A stretch of 64,000 nucleotides of DNA from Acholeplasmatales bacterium (GCA_017542485.1 JAFXXC010000029.1:23572-87571), one strand, 5' to 3'; shown: positions 54,249-63,253, counted from the stretch's first letter. Translations and numbers: made by a program. The notes: generated by a model not told the origin, from the sequence alone.

Positions 54249-54731
54249 ATGGAAAAAAATATTATTGTAGTTGCAAAAAGGGAAAATGCACAGAAAAGTA
54301 TTGCGGGTGCCTTATCAACATTTGGTTTATTCACAATATTTTTATTATTCGACATTGTGTTTTATGTTAGAGATAAATACACATGGGAGCTAGTTTTATT
54401 AATTATATCTGCGATTTTAGCAGGATTAGCATTACTTGGATTATTATTTTCTTGGGATAATTATAACTACGCAAAGAAGATAATTGATAAGCCATTAATT
54501 ACTTTTGATGAAAATGAAAAGAAATTTGGAGTTATCGATTGTATAGTCCATAAGGATGTTGAAGTAGCTAAAGATGATGTAATTGAGATTAAAATTGGTG
54601 ATAAGGGAGAATCATACTTATGGTATAATAAGGATTCTAAAAAAGCTTCAATGTTCATTGGATATTCAAATAAGAGCAGTGAAGATTTAATTAATAATGA
54701 GCTTGCAAAATATAAAAATTTAGAGTGTTAA
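54249..54731 (+). CDS. Small membrane protein with TM hairpin and beta-rich domain
   Basis: 160 aa behind a strong AAGGAGGA site. Two hydrophobic helices (about residues 22-42 and 48-68) follow a short polar N-terminus. The rest is a beta-rich, charged domain (KPLITFDENEKKFGVIDCIV, DDVIEIKIGDKGESYLWYN) ending in a helix. The same plan appears at 10726-11235 and 44590-45030. It lies first in the unit with the putative activator repeats and 16 bases before the S41 lipoprotein. Function unknown. Confidence 0.75.
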   Translation: MEKNIIVVAKRENAQKSIAGALSTFGLFTIFLLFDIVFYVRDKYTWELVLLIISAILAGLALLGLLFSWDNYNYAKKIIDKPLITFDENEKKFGVIDCIVHKDVEVAKDDVIEIKIGDKGESYLWYNKDSKKASMFIGYSNKSSEDLINNELAKYKNLEC

Positions 54732-54747
54732 TTTGGGGGAAAAGAAA

Positions 54748-56553
54748 ATGAAAAAGATTAAATATTTAAGTTTATTAGCATTAAGTGGATTTGCCGTATT
54801 AGGCGCAGCATTAACAAGCTGTAGTAGTAATAAAGTTTCAGAAATAGATGTTTATTCATTAAATACTGAGAATGAAGTTAAAAAGATTGGAAAATGTGAA
54901 TTATTATTTAAGAAAAATAGCACAATACCATATGTTTCATTAAATGATGGCGTTGAGCTTATGAGTCTTATCCGTTCTACTAATTTGGATGATAAGAAGT
55001 ATAAGGTTGAAATAGCCAAGGATGGAAATAATTATGTTATTTCCAATGAAGCAGGAGCTAAATGTGTTATCGATGAGGATAAACAAACATTAACATATAA
55101 CGATTATGATAAGTTAGTTTCAGTAGTTCCTGATTATCAACAGCCACTTTCAATTATTCCAGTTAAAAAAACTTCTAAAGCATTAAAGGTGGTTTCTAAT
55201 CAGTATACACCTGGTAAAGAACGTGTAGTTAGCTTAAAGGATTATTCATTATTAGATGTTTATGAGGCAGGAGATAAAGTATATTTACCATTAAGTGTTT
55301 ATAATAGTGTATTATTAAACACAAACGATAATATGAATTTAGCATATAATGGCAAATATTTATTCTTTATGGCTGGTAGTTCATTAAGTGATAAATCTTT
55401 AGGATTACCTATTGAAACACCATTAGGAGAAAAATTCCGTGAAGGTGCGGCTAAAGAAAAGATTTCTGATGAGGAATTAGAATATTATTATCAATCATTA
55501 TGTTTTGATTTTAATACTAGTTATGGTTTAAGAGAGAAGTTCGATAGCTTTGATGAGTTCTTAAAGAAAATTGATTTTAAGAAAGATATTTTATCAACAA
55601 ATCCTAAACAAATTGATGCTGGTACAGCTATCGCATTAACATATCTACGTGATGAACATACAGCATTAACAGACTTCTCTAACTTATATGAGTTCGGCGA
55701 TAATACAGTTGATACTACAAAGCTTGATAAGGAATCAAAGAAGCATAGTGATGCCGATGAAGCATTTACTAATGCTAAGAAGGCAGCTAAAGTTAAAACC
55801 GGAATCGAATATAAGGACGATACAGTATTTGTAGATTTCGCTAAATTTACAAATATTGATGAGAATTTATTATATAACACAACTAGCGGTGATGATGATC
55901 TTGATTTAGATGACTTCACTGGTGGTGATGATATTCCTGGATTAGATTTTGGTCTTGCAGATTTATTTGAAACTAATACAGCAAAAATATTTAATAAATT
56001 ATATAAGGATTTAACTTCTGATACATATAAGGATACTGTTAAAAATGTTGTTATTGATTTAACAACTAATGAGGGTGGTTCAGCTGATGGATTATTATAT
56101 TCATTATCAACATTAATTGGTAATGTATCACTTGATATAGTTAATCCAATCACAAGTGCACACAATAAGCAAGTATATCAAGCTGATATTAATGCAGATG
56201 GTAAAATTGACGAAAATGATAAGCCATTATGTGAATTAGGATTTAATATTTATTTCTTGAATTCTGCATATTCATTCAGCTCAGCTAATGCTATGCCAGT
56301 TTTAGCTAAATTAAATAATCCTAAGGTTATAACTTTAGGTGCTAAGACTGCTGGTGGTCCATGTGCTGTTAGAAATTATGTAACACCAATTGGTAGTGTA
56401 GTTTCATCATCAAGCTTATATACAATTTCTAAGAAAGAAAATGGTAAATATGTTAATATCGATGGTGGAGTTAATGCCGATTTTGAAATATCAGAAGATA
56501 AGATGATCGATAGAGATTTTATTAAAAACAATATAAAGAATTATAAAAAGTAA
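54748..56553 (+). CDS. Lipoprotein with S41 (tail-specific) protease-like domain
   Basis: 601 aa from ATG 54748 (GGGGGA 8 bases upstream; the TTG at 54733 lies before that site). The lipoprotein signal ends in LTSC. A ~250-residue N-terminal region of unknown fold follows. A C-terminal S41/CtpA-like domain has KNVVIDLTTNEGGSADGL and the likely catalytic serine in NSAYSFSSANAMP (about residue 510), then GAKTAGGPCAV. No PDZ domain is seen. An EF-hand/dockerin-like calcium loop (DINADGKIDEND) lies near residue 480 inside this domain. Probably acts at the outer face of the membrane; the substrate is unknown, and the general-base Lys could not be assigned. Confidence 0.85.
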   Translation: MKKIKYLSLLALSGFAVLGAALTSCSSNKVSEIDVYSLNTENEVKKIGKCELLFKKNSTIPYVSLNDGVELMSLIRSTNLDDKKYKVEIAKDGNNYVISNEAGAKCVIDEDKQTLTYNDYDKLVSVVPDYQQPLSIIPVKKTSKALKVVSNQYTPGKERVVSLKDYSLLDVYEAGDKVYLPLSVYNSVLLNTNDNMNLAYNGKYLFFMAGSSLSDKSLGLPIETPLGEKFREGAAKEKISDEELEYYYQSLCFDFNTSYGLREKFDSFDEFLKKIDFKKDILSTNPKQIDAGTAIALTYLRDEHTALTDFSNLYEFGDNTVDTTKLDKESKKHSDADEAFTNAKKAAKVKTGIEYKDDTVFVDFAKFTNIDENLLYNTTSGDDDLDLDDFTGGDDIPGLDFGLADLFETNTAKIFNKLYKDLTSDTYKDTVKNVVIDLTTNEGGSADGLLYSLSTLIGNVSLDIVNPITSAHNKQVYQADINADGKIDENDKPLCELGFNIYFLNSAYSFSSANAMPVLAKLNNPKVITLGAKTAGGPCAVRNYVTPIGSVVSSSSLYTISKKENGKYVNIDGGVNADFEISEDKMIDRDFIKNNIKNYKK

Positions 56554-56567
56554 AAGGATAGATAATT

Positions 56568-56954
56568 ATGCAGGTATTAAGAAGAGTTTTAGTAGGTTTA
56601 GTATTGTGCTTTGCATTTGTAGTAGTACTTGCATCATGCTCAAATGTTAGTAAATCATATGCAGATAAAGTTAATGATGCATATAAGAATGGAAATGCAC
56701 TAACATATGAAGAAGTAAAAAAAGATTTTGGTGATGAATGTATAGATGTTACTATAAATAAAGGCCAAAGTGGACTTTTGATTGCAGTAAAGGGATTGAC
56801 TGCTGCAAATTATAAAGAAAAGCTTGGAAAAGCTTCAGCTGATGAAAAATTTGATTTTATTTCAATTACTGTAATTCAAGGCAAATGTACATATGCACAT
56901 TATGCAGAATCTGCAACAGCTGCAGAAGTTAATGTAGGACTTTCAAAGATATAA
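56568..56954 (+). CDS. Small lipoprotein
   Basis: 128 aa with a lipoprotein signal peptide ending in LASC. The mature ~105 residues contain two helix-strand units (ALTYEEVKKDFGDECIDV and AANYKEKLGKASADEKFDFISI), resembling the BLIP/SmpA tandem-repeat fold, though this is tentative. AAAGGA lies before the ATG, 14 bases after the S41 lipoprotein, so it is the last gene of that operon. Confidence 0.82.
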   Translation: MQVLRRVLVGLVLCFAFVVVLASCSNVSKSYADKVNDAYKNGNALTYEEVKKDFGDECIDVTINKGQSGLLIAVKGLTAANYKEKLGKASADEKFDFISITVIQGKCTYAHYAESATAAEVNVGLSKI

Positions 56955-56997
56955 TTAAAGGTTTTAAAATTATATAATTAGACCTATAAAACTTAAT

Positions 56998-57054
56998 AAA
57001 ACTTCTAATTTGTGATATACTTTTTAGTGTATTAAGAATTAGGAGTTTTTTTTA
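56998..57054 (+). terminator. Long hairpin terminator with a nested promoter
   Basis: ACTTCTAATT (57001-57010) pairs with AATTAGGAGT (57037-57046). Inside, TGATATAC (57013-57020) pairs with GTGTATTA (57027-57034), allowing G-U pairs, with a 2x2 internal loop and a TTTTTA apex; eight T follow. The extended -10 TG-A-TATACT (57013-57021) of the next gene lies inside the stem. Confidence 0.7.
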
Positions 57055-57056
57055 TT

Positions 57057-57872
57057 ATGGAAGATAAATATATTTTATATTTTTTCTTGGGTTTATTAGT
57101 CGCAGTTGCTATAGGAATTATTTTATCAGTAATTATTAAGTTAATTATAAAAAACAAGCTTAAAATCTCGGTGACAATTATAATTGGTATTATTTCTTTT
57201 TTCGCATCATTTGGAATTGCTTTTGGTATATATGTAGGTTCTTATAATCATGCTGATATTAGTGTGAATAAGTATTTAGTTTCAACATCTGATGTTGAAG
57301 TTAATAAAATAGATCAAGGTTATTATTTTGATGGAAAAGGAAATGAAACTGCAATTATTTTTTATCCAGGAGCTAAAGTTGAAGCTTCATCATATGCACC
57401 ACTTTTGTTTGAAATTGCTAAAAGTGGAATTGACACTTTTTTGGTTGAAATGCCATGCAATTTAGCATTTTTTGGTAAAGATAAGGCTAATAAGATTATA
57501 GATAATTATAATTATGATAATTATTATTTAATGGGTCATTCTTTAGGTGGAGCAATGGGAGCTTCATTTGTAGCCTCAAATCCAGATAAATTTAGTGGTA
57601 TGATTTTGCTTGCATCTTATTCAACTGTAAAGATTCCCGATAATTTAAAAGTGTTAAGTATTTATGGGACAAATGATGGAGTTTTAAAATTTGAAAAGTA
57701 TGAAACTAATAAAGCTAATTTGCCTTCATCAACAATAGAGTATGTTATTAATGGAGGAAATCATTCGGGTTTTGCTAATTATGTGACGCAAAGTGATGAT
57801 CATTTAGCGTCAATTACTGTTTTAGATCAACAAGAATTAACTAAAAATAAGATAATAGATTTTATTAATTAG
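57057..57872 (+). CDS. Membrane-anchored alpha/beta hydrolase
   Basis: 271 aa. Two N-terminal membrane helices (about residues 5-30 and 38-60) are followed by an alpha/beta hydrolase domain with nucleophile elbow GHSLGGAM, acid Asp in IYGTNDGV and His in GGNHSGF. It resembles the alpha/beta hydrolase 5 family. The catalytic domain probably faces outward, given the helix pair and basic loop, but topology is uncertain. AGGAG lies 11 bases before the ATG, inside the hairpin. Substrate unknown. Confidence 0.85.
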   Translation: MEDKYILYFFLGLLVAVAIGIILSVIIKLIIKNKLKISVTIIIGIISFFASFGIAFGIYVGSYNHADISVNKYLVSTSDVEVNKIDQGYYFDGKGNETAIIFYPGAKVEASSYAPLLFEIAKSGIDTFLVEMPCNLAFFGKDKANKIIDNYNYDNYYLMGHSLGGAMGASFVASNPDKFSGMILLASYSTVKIPDNLKVLSIYGTNDGVLKFEKYETNKANLPSSTIEYVINGGNHSGFANYVTQSDDHLASITVLDQQELTKNKIIDFIN

Positions 57873-57891
57873 TAGATTTTATGCCGATCTT

Positions 57892-57912
57892 ATGATGGGT
57901 TTTCTTATTTGA
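57892..57912 (+). terminator. Weak hairpin after the alpha/beta hydrolase gene
   Basis: CCGATC and GATGGG can pair around TTAT with a mismatch, followed by TTTTC. The 169-base spacer to the GGDEF gene holds only this and an extended -10. Confidence 0.35.
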
Positions 57913-57988
57913 AAAATATATTATTTACAAATTTTATAACTATTTAAAACATTTATTACTACATTTTATAGTATAAAAATAGTATTTG

Positions 57989-57997
57989 TGTTATAAT
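57989..57997 (+). promoter_or_regulatory. Extended -10 promoter of the GGDEF gene
   Basis: TG-T-TATAAT at 57989-57997, with no clear -35 hexamer. Confidence 0.6.
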
Positions 57998-58041
57998 TAT
58001 TTTTATAAGGATGCGATTACTATAAAAGGATATGATTGATT

Positions 58042-59403
58042 ATGAAGTTTAAAGAATTATGCGAAAGTATTAGTTATACTGCATGTGTTATTTCTGTTGA
58101 AAAAATTAATGATGGATATGGAGATATAAGAATAGTTGATGGTAATAAGAAGTATATAGCTACTTTTAATACACCGACAAATCCTAAAAAATTTGTGCCT
58201 AATACTAATTATAAAGAATATTTAGGTACAAATTTAAATTTGGAGTCTTATTGTTACAGATCTGCAGTAAAAAAAGAATTATTGCATTCATATGCATATC
58301 CTGAAAATTCTGGTGCTTGGTTTCATATGATTTACATTCCTCTAGAATATGAAGAAGATAATTTAGCATACTGTTTATATATTATGGATATTAGCAATGA
58401 ATTTGATTCTGATAAATTATCAAGTGCTCATAATGATATAGCAAGTAAAGTGTTGAAAACTACTTTAAGGTTAAGTAATAGTCCTGATTTTAAGAAGACT
58501 TTAAATAAAGTTATATATGATATTAGAGAAATGTGTAATGCATCATTTTGTTGTATTTTATTAATTGATGAAATAAAAAAAGAATTGAATGTAATAGCTG
58601 AAAGTAGAGATATTAATAGTGTTAGACATGAAATGACTCATTATATTGATGATGATTTTTATGATATAGTTAAATCATGGCATGATACGATAGGTGATAG
58701 TGATTGTATTATTATTGATGATAAAACGGGATTTAATTATATTAAAGTTAAGAACCCCAAGTGGTATGCTTCATTAGAAAGTGAAAAAATAGATTCTTTG
58801 GTATTGTTTAGATTAAAATCAGGTAATAGTCTATTAGGTTATATTTGGGTTAGTGATTTTAAGGTTCATGATACTATTAAGATTAAGGAAACATTAGAGA
58901 TAACAACATTTATTTTAGGATCTGAGATTGGTAATTATTTACTGGTTAATCAGTTAACTGAATTAAGTTCTATTGATTTATTAACAGGATTATTTAATAG
59001 AAATGAAATGAATAATTATATGGATAGATTAGTAGATAAATCTAATCATTCTATTGGATTAATGTTTTTGGATATTAATGGATTAAAAAGAATCAATGAT
59101 GATGAGGGACATTTAGCTGGTGATCAATTAATTAAGAGAGCTGCTAATGTATTAAAGAGTGTGTTTGGCGACAATCCTATATTTAGAGCTGGCGGAGATG
59201 AATTTGTCGTTATAATAGTAGGAGTAAGTAAAAAGGAACTTGAGAATTATTGTTCTGTTATCAAAGAAAAAGCCCAAAAGAATAATGTTTCTTTTGCGAT
59301 AGGTTATTCAATAAAAAATAATAGCAATGAGATATTAAATGCTTTAAAAGAAGCTGATGAAAATATGTATGTAGATAAGAGGAAATATTATAAAAATAAT
59401 TGA
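58042..59403 (+). CDS. GAF-GGDEF diguanylate cyclase
   Basis: Makes cyclic di-GMP. 453 aa from ATG 58042 (a TTG two codons earlier is possible). The N-terminal ~130 residues are an unassigned sensory region, the middle (about 145-300) looks like a GAF domain (LNKVIYDIREMCNASFCCILLID), and the C-terminus is a GGDEF domain. That domain has DLLTGLFNRNEM, the metal Asp in FLDINGLKRINDDEGHLAGD, and an intact active site RAGGDEF. The inhibitory RxxD site five residues before GGDEF is absent (FGDN there), so product feedback at that site is not expected. No membrane segment. It is the only c-di-GMP protein in the window. Confidence 0.93.
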   Translation: MKFKELCESISYTACVISVEKINDGYGDIRIVDGNKKYIATFNTPTNPKKFVPNTNYKEYLGTNLNLESYCYRSAVKKELLHSYAYPENSGAWFHMIYIPLEYEEDNLAYCLYIMDISNEFDSDKLSSAHNDIASKVLKTTLRLSNSPDFKKTLNKVIYDIREMCNASFCCILLIDEIKKELNVIAESRDINSVRHEMTHYIDDDFYDIVKSWHDTIGDSDCIIIDDKTGFNYIKVKNPKWYASLESEKIDSLVLFRLKSGNSLLGYIWVSDFKVHDTIKIKETLEITTFILGSEIGNYLLVNQLTELSSIDLLTGLFNRNEMNNYMDRLVDKSNHSIGLMFLDINGLKRINDDEGHLAGDQLIKRAANVLKSVFGDNPIFRAGGDEFVVIIVGVSKKELENYCSVIKEKAQKNNVSFAIGYSIKNNSNEILNALKEADENMYVDKRKYYKNN

Positions 59404-59465
59404 TAATTTACTTATTGTATTGTTATTAATATAAAAAGTGCTATTATAATATTCGGGTGGTTAAT

Positions 59466-60137
59466 ATGAAAAAATTTATAAATTTATATATTATTTTAGG
59501 TGTTTCATTTTTATTTTTATTTATTTTATTATTGATATTGTTAAATTTTGATAAGGCTGTTATTGCAGAAAGCGGCGAAGAAGTTGGATTATCTCATATC
59601 AATAATTTAGTTAAATATGAATTTAATGATAATATAGATTTTATGACTGATTTATTGTTATATGTTACTTTTATTGTCGTGGCATATGCTGGTTTTAAAG
59701 GTTTATATCAATTGATAACTAAAAAAAGTTTATTTAAAGTAGATAGAAGCATTATTATATTTGGTGTATCTTTGATTGTTATGGTAGGATTATGGCTAAT
59801 ATTTACGAAGGTAATTAAAGTTAATATTAGACCTACAAATAATGATAGAAATTCATTTCCTTCCATACATGTTATGGTTGCCACATTCTTAGCATTATCA
59901 AGTCATGCATTTTTATGTTTAAACGATCGTGATAAGTTAGTTAAATATAGTAGTTTAGTTTTAGCTATAGTTATTATTGCTATAATTACTGTATCTAGAG
60001 TGGCTGCTGGTATGCATTATATAACTGATGTTACTGGTGGTTTATGTATTGGATTATTTTTATATTTTACAACTTTTGGAATTATTAAAGTATTTAAAAA
60101 GAATAAAGAAAAAGTTGAAACAGAAGTGCAAGAATAA
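59466..60137 (+). CDS. PAP2-family membrane phosphatase
   Basis: 223 aa from ATG 59466 behind GGGTGG. About six membrane helices. The three phosphatase motifs are present: KVIKVNIRP (K-x6-RP), FPSIH (PSxH) and SRVAAGMHYITD (SR-x5-H-x3-D). Such enzymes dephosphorylate lipid phosphates, for example undecaprenyl pyrophosphate or phosphatidylglycerophosphate; which one cannot be told. A TATAAT at 59445-59450 is a possible -10. Confidence 0.9.
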   Translation: MKKFINLYIILGVSFLFLFILLLILLNFDKAVIAESGEEVGLSHINNLVKYEFNDNIDFMTDLLLYVTFIVVAYAGFKGLYQLITKKSLFKVDRSIIIFGVSLIVMVGLWLIFTKVIKVNIRPTNNDRNSFPSIHVMVATFLALSSHAFLCLNDRDKLVKYSSLVLAIVIIAIITVSRVAAGMHYITDVTGGLCIGLFLYFTTFGIIKVFKKNKEKVETEVQE

Positions 60138-60152
60138 TTGCACTTTTTTTTA
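60124..60152 (+). terminator. Terminator of the PAP2 gene
   Basis: AAGTGCAA and TTGCACTT form the stem, overlapping the stop codon, followed by a T run. Confidence 0.92.
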
Positions 60153-60200
60153 AAACAATTATTCGATAATTTCACATAATGTTATTGTTTAAAAACAAAG

Positions 60201-60216
60201 TGTTATAAATTATAAT
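60201..60216 (+). promoter_or_regulatory. Possible promoter of the ABC exporter gene
   Basis: TG-T-TATAAA (60201-60209) is an extended -10, and a second TATAAT (60211-60216) follows at once. A small dyad TTGTTTAAAAACAA lies upstream at 60185-60198. Confidence 0.45.
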
Positions 60217-60274
60217 TTATAGATGAGAGTTATGTTTAAAATTATAGGAGAAATTATTTAAGGTTGGTGATATT

Positions 60275-63214
60275 ATGCTTAAATTAAAAAGTATAAAAAA
60301 AGAGTATTATGTAGCTGATACAACCGTTCATGCTCTAAAAGGAATTAGTTTGAATTTTAGAAAGAATGAATTTGTTTCCATATTAGGACCATCTGGTTGT
60401 GGTAAAACTACATTATTAAATATAGTTGGTGGTTTGGATAAATATACCAGTGGCGATTTAGTAATTAATGGTAGAAGTACTAAAGAATTTAAGGATAGAG
60501 ATTGGGATGTGTATAGAAACCATAGAATTGGTTTTATATTTCAAAGCTATAATTTGATTCCTCATCAAACTATTTTAGGAAATGTTGAACTTGCTTTAAC
60601 TATTTCTGGCATCAGTAAAGCAGAAAGAGTAGAAAGAGCTAAGAAAGCACTTGATAAAGTTGGTCTTGAGGGACAATATAATAAGAAACCTAATCAATTA
60701 TCTGGTGGACAATGTCAAAGAGTTGCGATTGCACGTGCATTGGTTAATGAACCTGAGATATTATTGGCTGATGAACCTACTGGAGCTTTGGATACAGTAA
60801 CATCTATCCAAATAATGGATTTGATAAAGGAAATTGCTCAAGAAAGATTAGTAATCATGGTTACACATAACCCTGAATTAGCTGAGAAGTATTCTACAAG
60901 AATTGTTAAATTGTTAGATGGCGAGGTATTAGAGGATTCTAATCCATTTAGTGACGAGGATGAATCTAGTGAAATAACTGAACTTATAATGGAAGAAAAA
61001 GCAAACGATGAAAAAATGCTTGCTGAAATTGACCCTAATGACACTAAAGCTATAAGGGCATATAACAAAAATAAGAATGCAAAAGAAAAAGCTAAGATGA
61101 GTATGTGGACTGCATTTAAGCTTTCTGCTAAAAATTTATATTCAAAATTGAAGAGAACTATTTTAGTTGTTATAGCTGGTTCTATTGGTATTATTGGTGT
61201 AAGTGCTGTATTATCAGTTTCAACTGGTGTTCATGATTATATTGATAATATGCAAGATGATATGTTATCTGGTAATCCAATTCAAATAACTAAAACGGCT
61301 GTTGATTATAATACATTATTAAACTCATCAAGTCTTTCACAGAAGAAGGATGCTTTAGATAGTGGTAATTGGGTTAATATTAATTCAATAATTGATTATT
61401 TAGTTACTCATGAATCTGCATTAAAAGAGTTGGTTTATAATAATGAATTTAATATGGATTATATTAATTATTTGAAGAGTATGCCAAAAGAGTATTATCA
61501 AGAGATTAAGATGAATTATGGTATTGATGCTACAACAAATATTTATACAGATTTTAATGTTTTTAAGAACAGTGAAGATAGTTTAAAATTACATAGTGAT
61601 GCTGATAAAGAGTTGGCAAATAAGTATTCAAGAAGATTATCTTTAAATGCTATTACAGAAACATATACTGCTATGCTAGAGGCTACACCATATTCACAGT
61701 ATTCATCATATATTACATCTTTAGCCACTGTTATGAATCAAGGTGTTTCTAATACAGAATATATAAGTAATCAATATGATGTTTTATATGGAGATGTTAA
61801 TAATTTTGGCAAGAAAAATCCACATGGTGTTGTAGTTGTTTTATCTAAAAATAAGGAATTATCAGATTTATTACTTGCACAACTAGGTTATTTTACTGAA
61901 GATGAATTCTATAATATGATATTTAAGGCTGCACCTAATGATTTACCAGGAGAATATCATGAAGAATTAAATAGAACAAAGTATTCATATGAGGAAATAT
62001 CAAATAAGAAATTTTATTGGTATCCTAATGATACAATTTATGAAGATCAATCAATGCAATTTGGTGATACTTTTGCTCATATATATCCATATGATGTAGA
62101 AGCTAAGGACAGTTGGAATGATGGTGTTGAATTATCTATTGCTGCAATTGTTAGACCTAAAGATAGTGTATCTTATGGTGCTTTACAATCTGGATTTATT
62201 TATTCTGAAGAATTTGCAAGAGAAATGATTTCTAAAAATGTAGATTCAGCTATTGCAAAAAATATTAAAGAGCATGGAAATGTTTCAAGTGTTGAATATG
62301 CTGTTGGTAATTTAAAATTGTCAATTGGTATTAACTATAATTTAAAATATACATATTATGATACTCAAGAGAAGGTATATAAAGAAGGCACAAAGAAGAT
62401 TTATGTAGGAAAAAATCAATCTGGTATCATGTCAACATTTATGTCATATATAGGTCAGGGTTCTGGTATGTCTGGTATTTCTGGTGGTAGTGGAAGTTCT
62501 TCTGAAGGCTCTGGAATAACTGATATGTTATCAAAACTAAAAACTATGGATATTAACGGTGTAGCCGGAACTTACATTCCTGAATCAGTTTCAATATATC
62601 CAAACGATTTTGAGTCAAAGTATTTAGTTACTGATTATTTGGATGCTTGGAATAAGGAAGATACAACATTAACATTCAATGTTTATAATAATGATTTTTC
62701 AGAAATAACAGGAACTAAAACATTAAAATACGATGAAAGAAATAAAATAAAATATACTGATTCTGTAGAAATAATTATTAATTTGATAAATACAATGATA
62801 AATATTATAACTTATGCTTTAATAGCATTTACCGCATTAGCATTAGTTGTTTCAACTGTTATGATAGCTATTATAACTTATGTTTCTGTTGTTGAACGTG
62901 TTAAAGAAATTGGTGTTATTAGATCACTTGGCGGAAGAAAGAAAGATGTATCACATTTATTTAATGCTGAGACATTTGTTATAGGTCTTTCTTCAGGTAT
63001 ATTTGGTGTATTAGTAACAGGAGTAATATCTTTACTTGCAAATCTAGTTGTATCGTTAGCTTCGGATGGTGCAGTTAAGTCAATAGCTCACCTTACTTGG
63101 GCAAATATTGGAATAATGATCGCATTAAGTATTTTTTTAACATTAATAGCAGGATTGATTCCAGCTAGAAGTGCAGCAAAGAAGGATCCAGTAGTAGCTT
63201 TAAGAACTGAATAA
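60275..63214 (+). CDS. ABC transporter, ATPase fused to FtsX-type permease (MacB-like)
   Basis: 979 aa. The N-terminal ABC ATPase (residues 1-225) has Walker A GPSGCGKTT, signature LSGGQCQR and Walker B ILLADEPTG. After an acidic linker comes a membrane helix (TILVVIAGSIGIIGVSAVLS, about 290-310), then a large ~540-residue extracytoplasmic domain. This contains a Gly/Ser-rich stretch near residues 728-750. Finally an FtsX domain with three helices (about 845-979) ends in IPARSAAKKDPVVALR. This is the MacB/mechanotransmission type, working on substrates outside the membrane rather than moving them through it. Family members include antimicrobial-peptide and lipoprotein-related systems; the substrate is unknown. 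No partner gene follows. Confidence 0.92.
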   Translation: MLKLKSIKKEYYVADTTVHALKGISLNFRKNEFVSILGPSGCGKTTLLNIVGGLDKYTSGDLVINGRSTKEFKDRDWDVYRNHRIGFIFQSYNLIPHQTILGNVELALTISGISKAERVERAKKALDKVGLEGQYNKKPNQLSGGQCQRVAIARALVNEPEILLADEPTGALDTVTSIQIMDLIKEIAQERLVIMVTHNPELAEKYSTRIVKLLDGEVLEDSNPFSDEDESSEITELIMEEKANDEKMLAEIDPNDTKAIRAYNKNKNAKEKAKMSMWTAFKLSAKNLYSKLKRTILVVIAGSIGIIGVSAVLSVSTGVHDYIDNMQDDMLSGNPIQITKTAVDYNTLLNSSSLSQKKDALDSGNWVNINSIIDYLVTHESALKELVYNNEFNMDYINYLKSMPKEYYQEIKMNYGIDATTNIYTDFNVFKNSEDSLKLHSDADKELANKYSRRLSLNAITETYTAMLEATPYSQYSSYITSLATVMNQGVSNTEYISNQYDVLYGDVNNFGKKNPHGVVVVLSKNKELSDLLLAQLGYFTEDEFYNMIFKAAPNDLPGEYHEELNRTKYSYEEISNKKFYWYPNDTIYEDQSMQFGDTFAHIYPYDVEAKDSWNDGVELSIAAIVRPKDSVSYGALQSGFIYSEEFAREMISKNVDSAIAKNIKEHGNVSSVEYAVGNLKLSIGINYNLKYTYYDTQEKVYKEGTKKIYVGKNQSGIMSTFMSYIGQGSGMSGISGGSGSSSEGSGITDMLSKLKTMDINGVAGTYIPESVSIYPNDFESKYLVTDYLDAWNKEDTTLTFNVYNNDFSEITGTKTLKYDERNKIKYTDSVEIIINLINTMINIITYALIAFTALALVVSTVMIAIITYVSVVERVKEIGVIRSLGGRKKDVSHLFNAETFVIGLSSGIFGVLVTGVISLLANLVVSLASDGAVKSIAHLTWANIGIMIALSIFLTLIAGLIPARSAAKKDPVVALRTE

Positions 63215-63218
63215 TTAC

Positions 63219-63253
63219 AAAAAGAGTATTAGTTTGACTAATGCTCTTTTTTG
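63219..63253 (+). terminator. Terminator of the ABC exporter gene
   Basis: AAAAAGAGTATTAG (63219-63232) pairs with CTAATGCTCTTTTT (63238-63251) with one G-U, loop TTTGA. Confidence 0.93.

Noticed and set aside
55521..56165. 214-codon minus-strand frame opposite the S41 lipoprotein
   Set aside because: It lies wholly inside a well-supported gene with signal peptide and catalytic motif, has no ribosome site and has a composition typical of reverse-frame shadows (Ser/Leu/Val rich).
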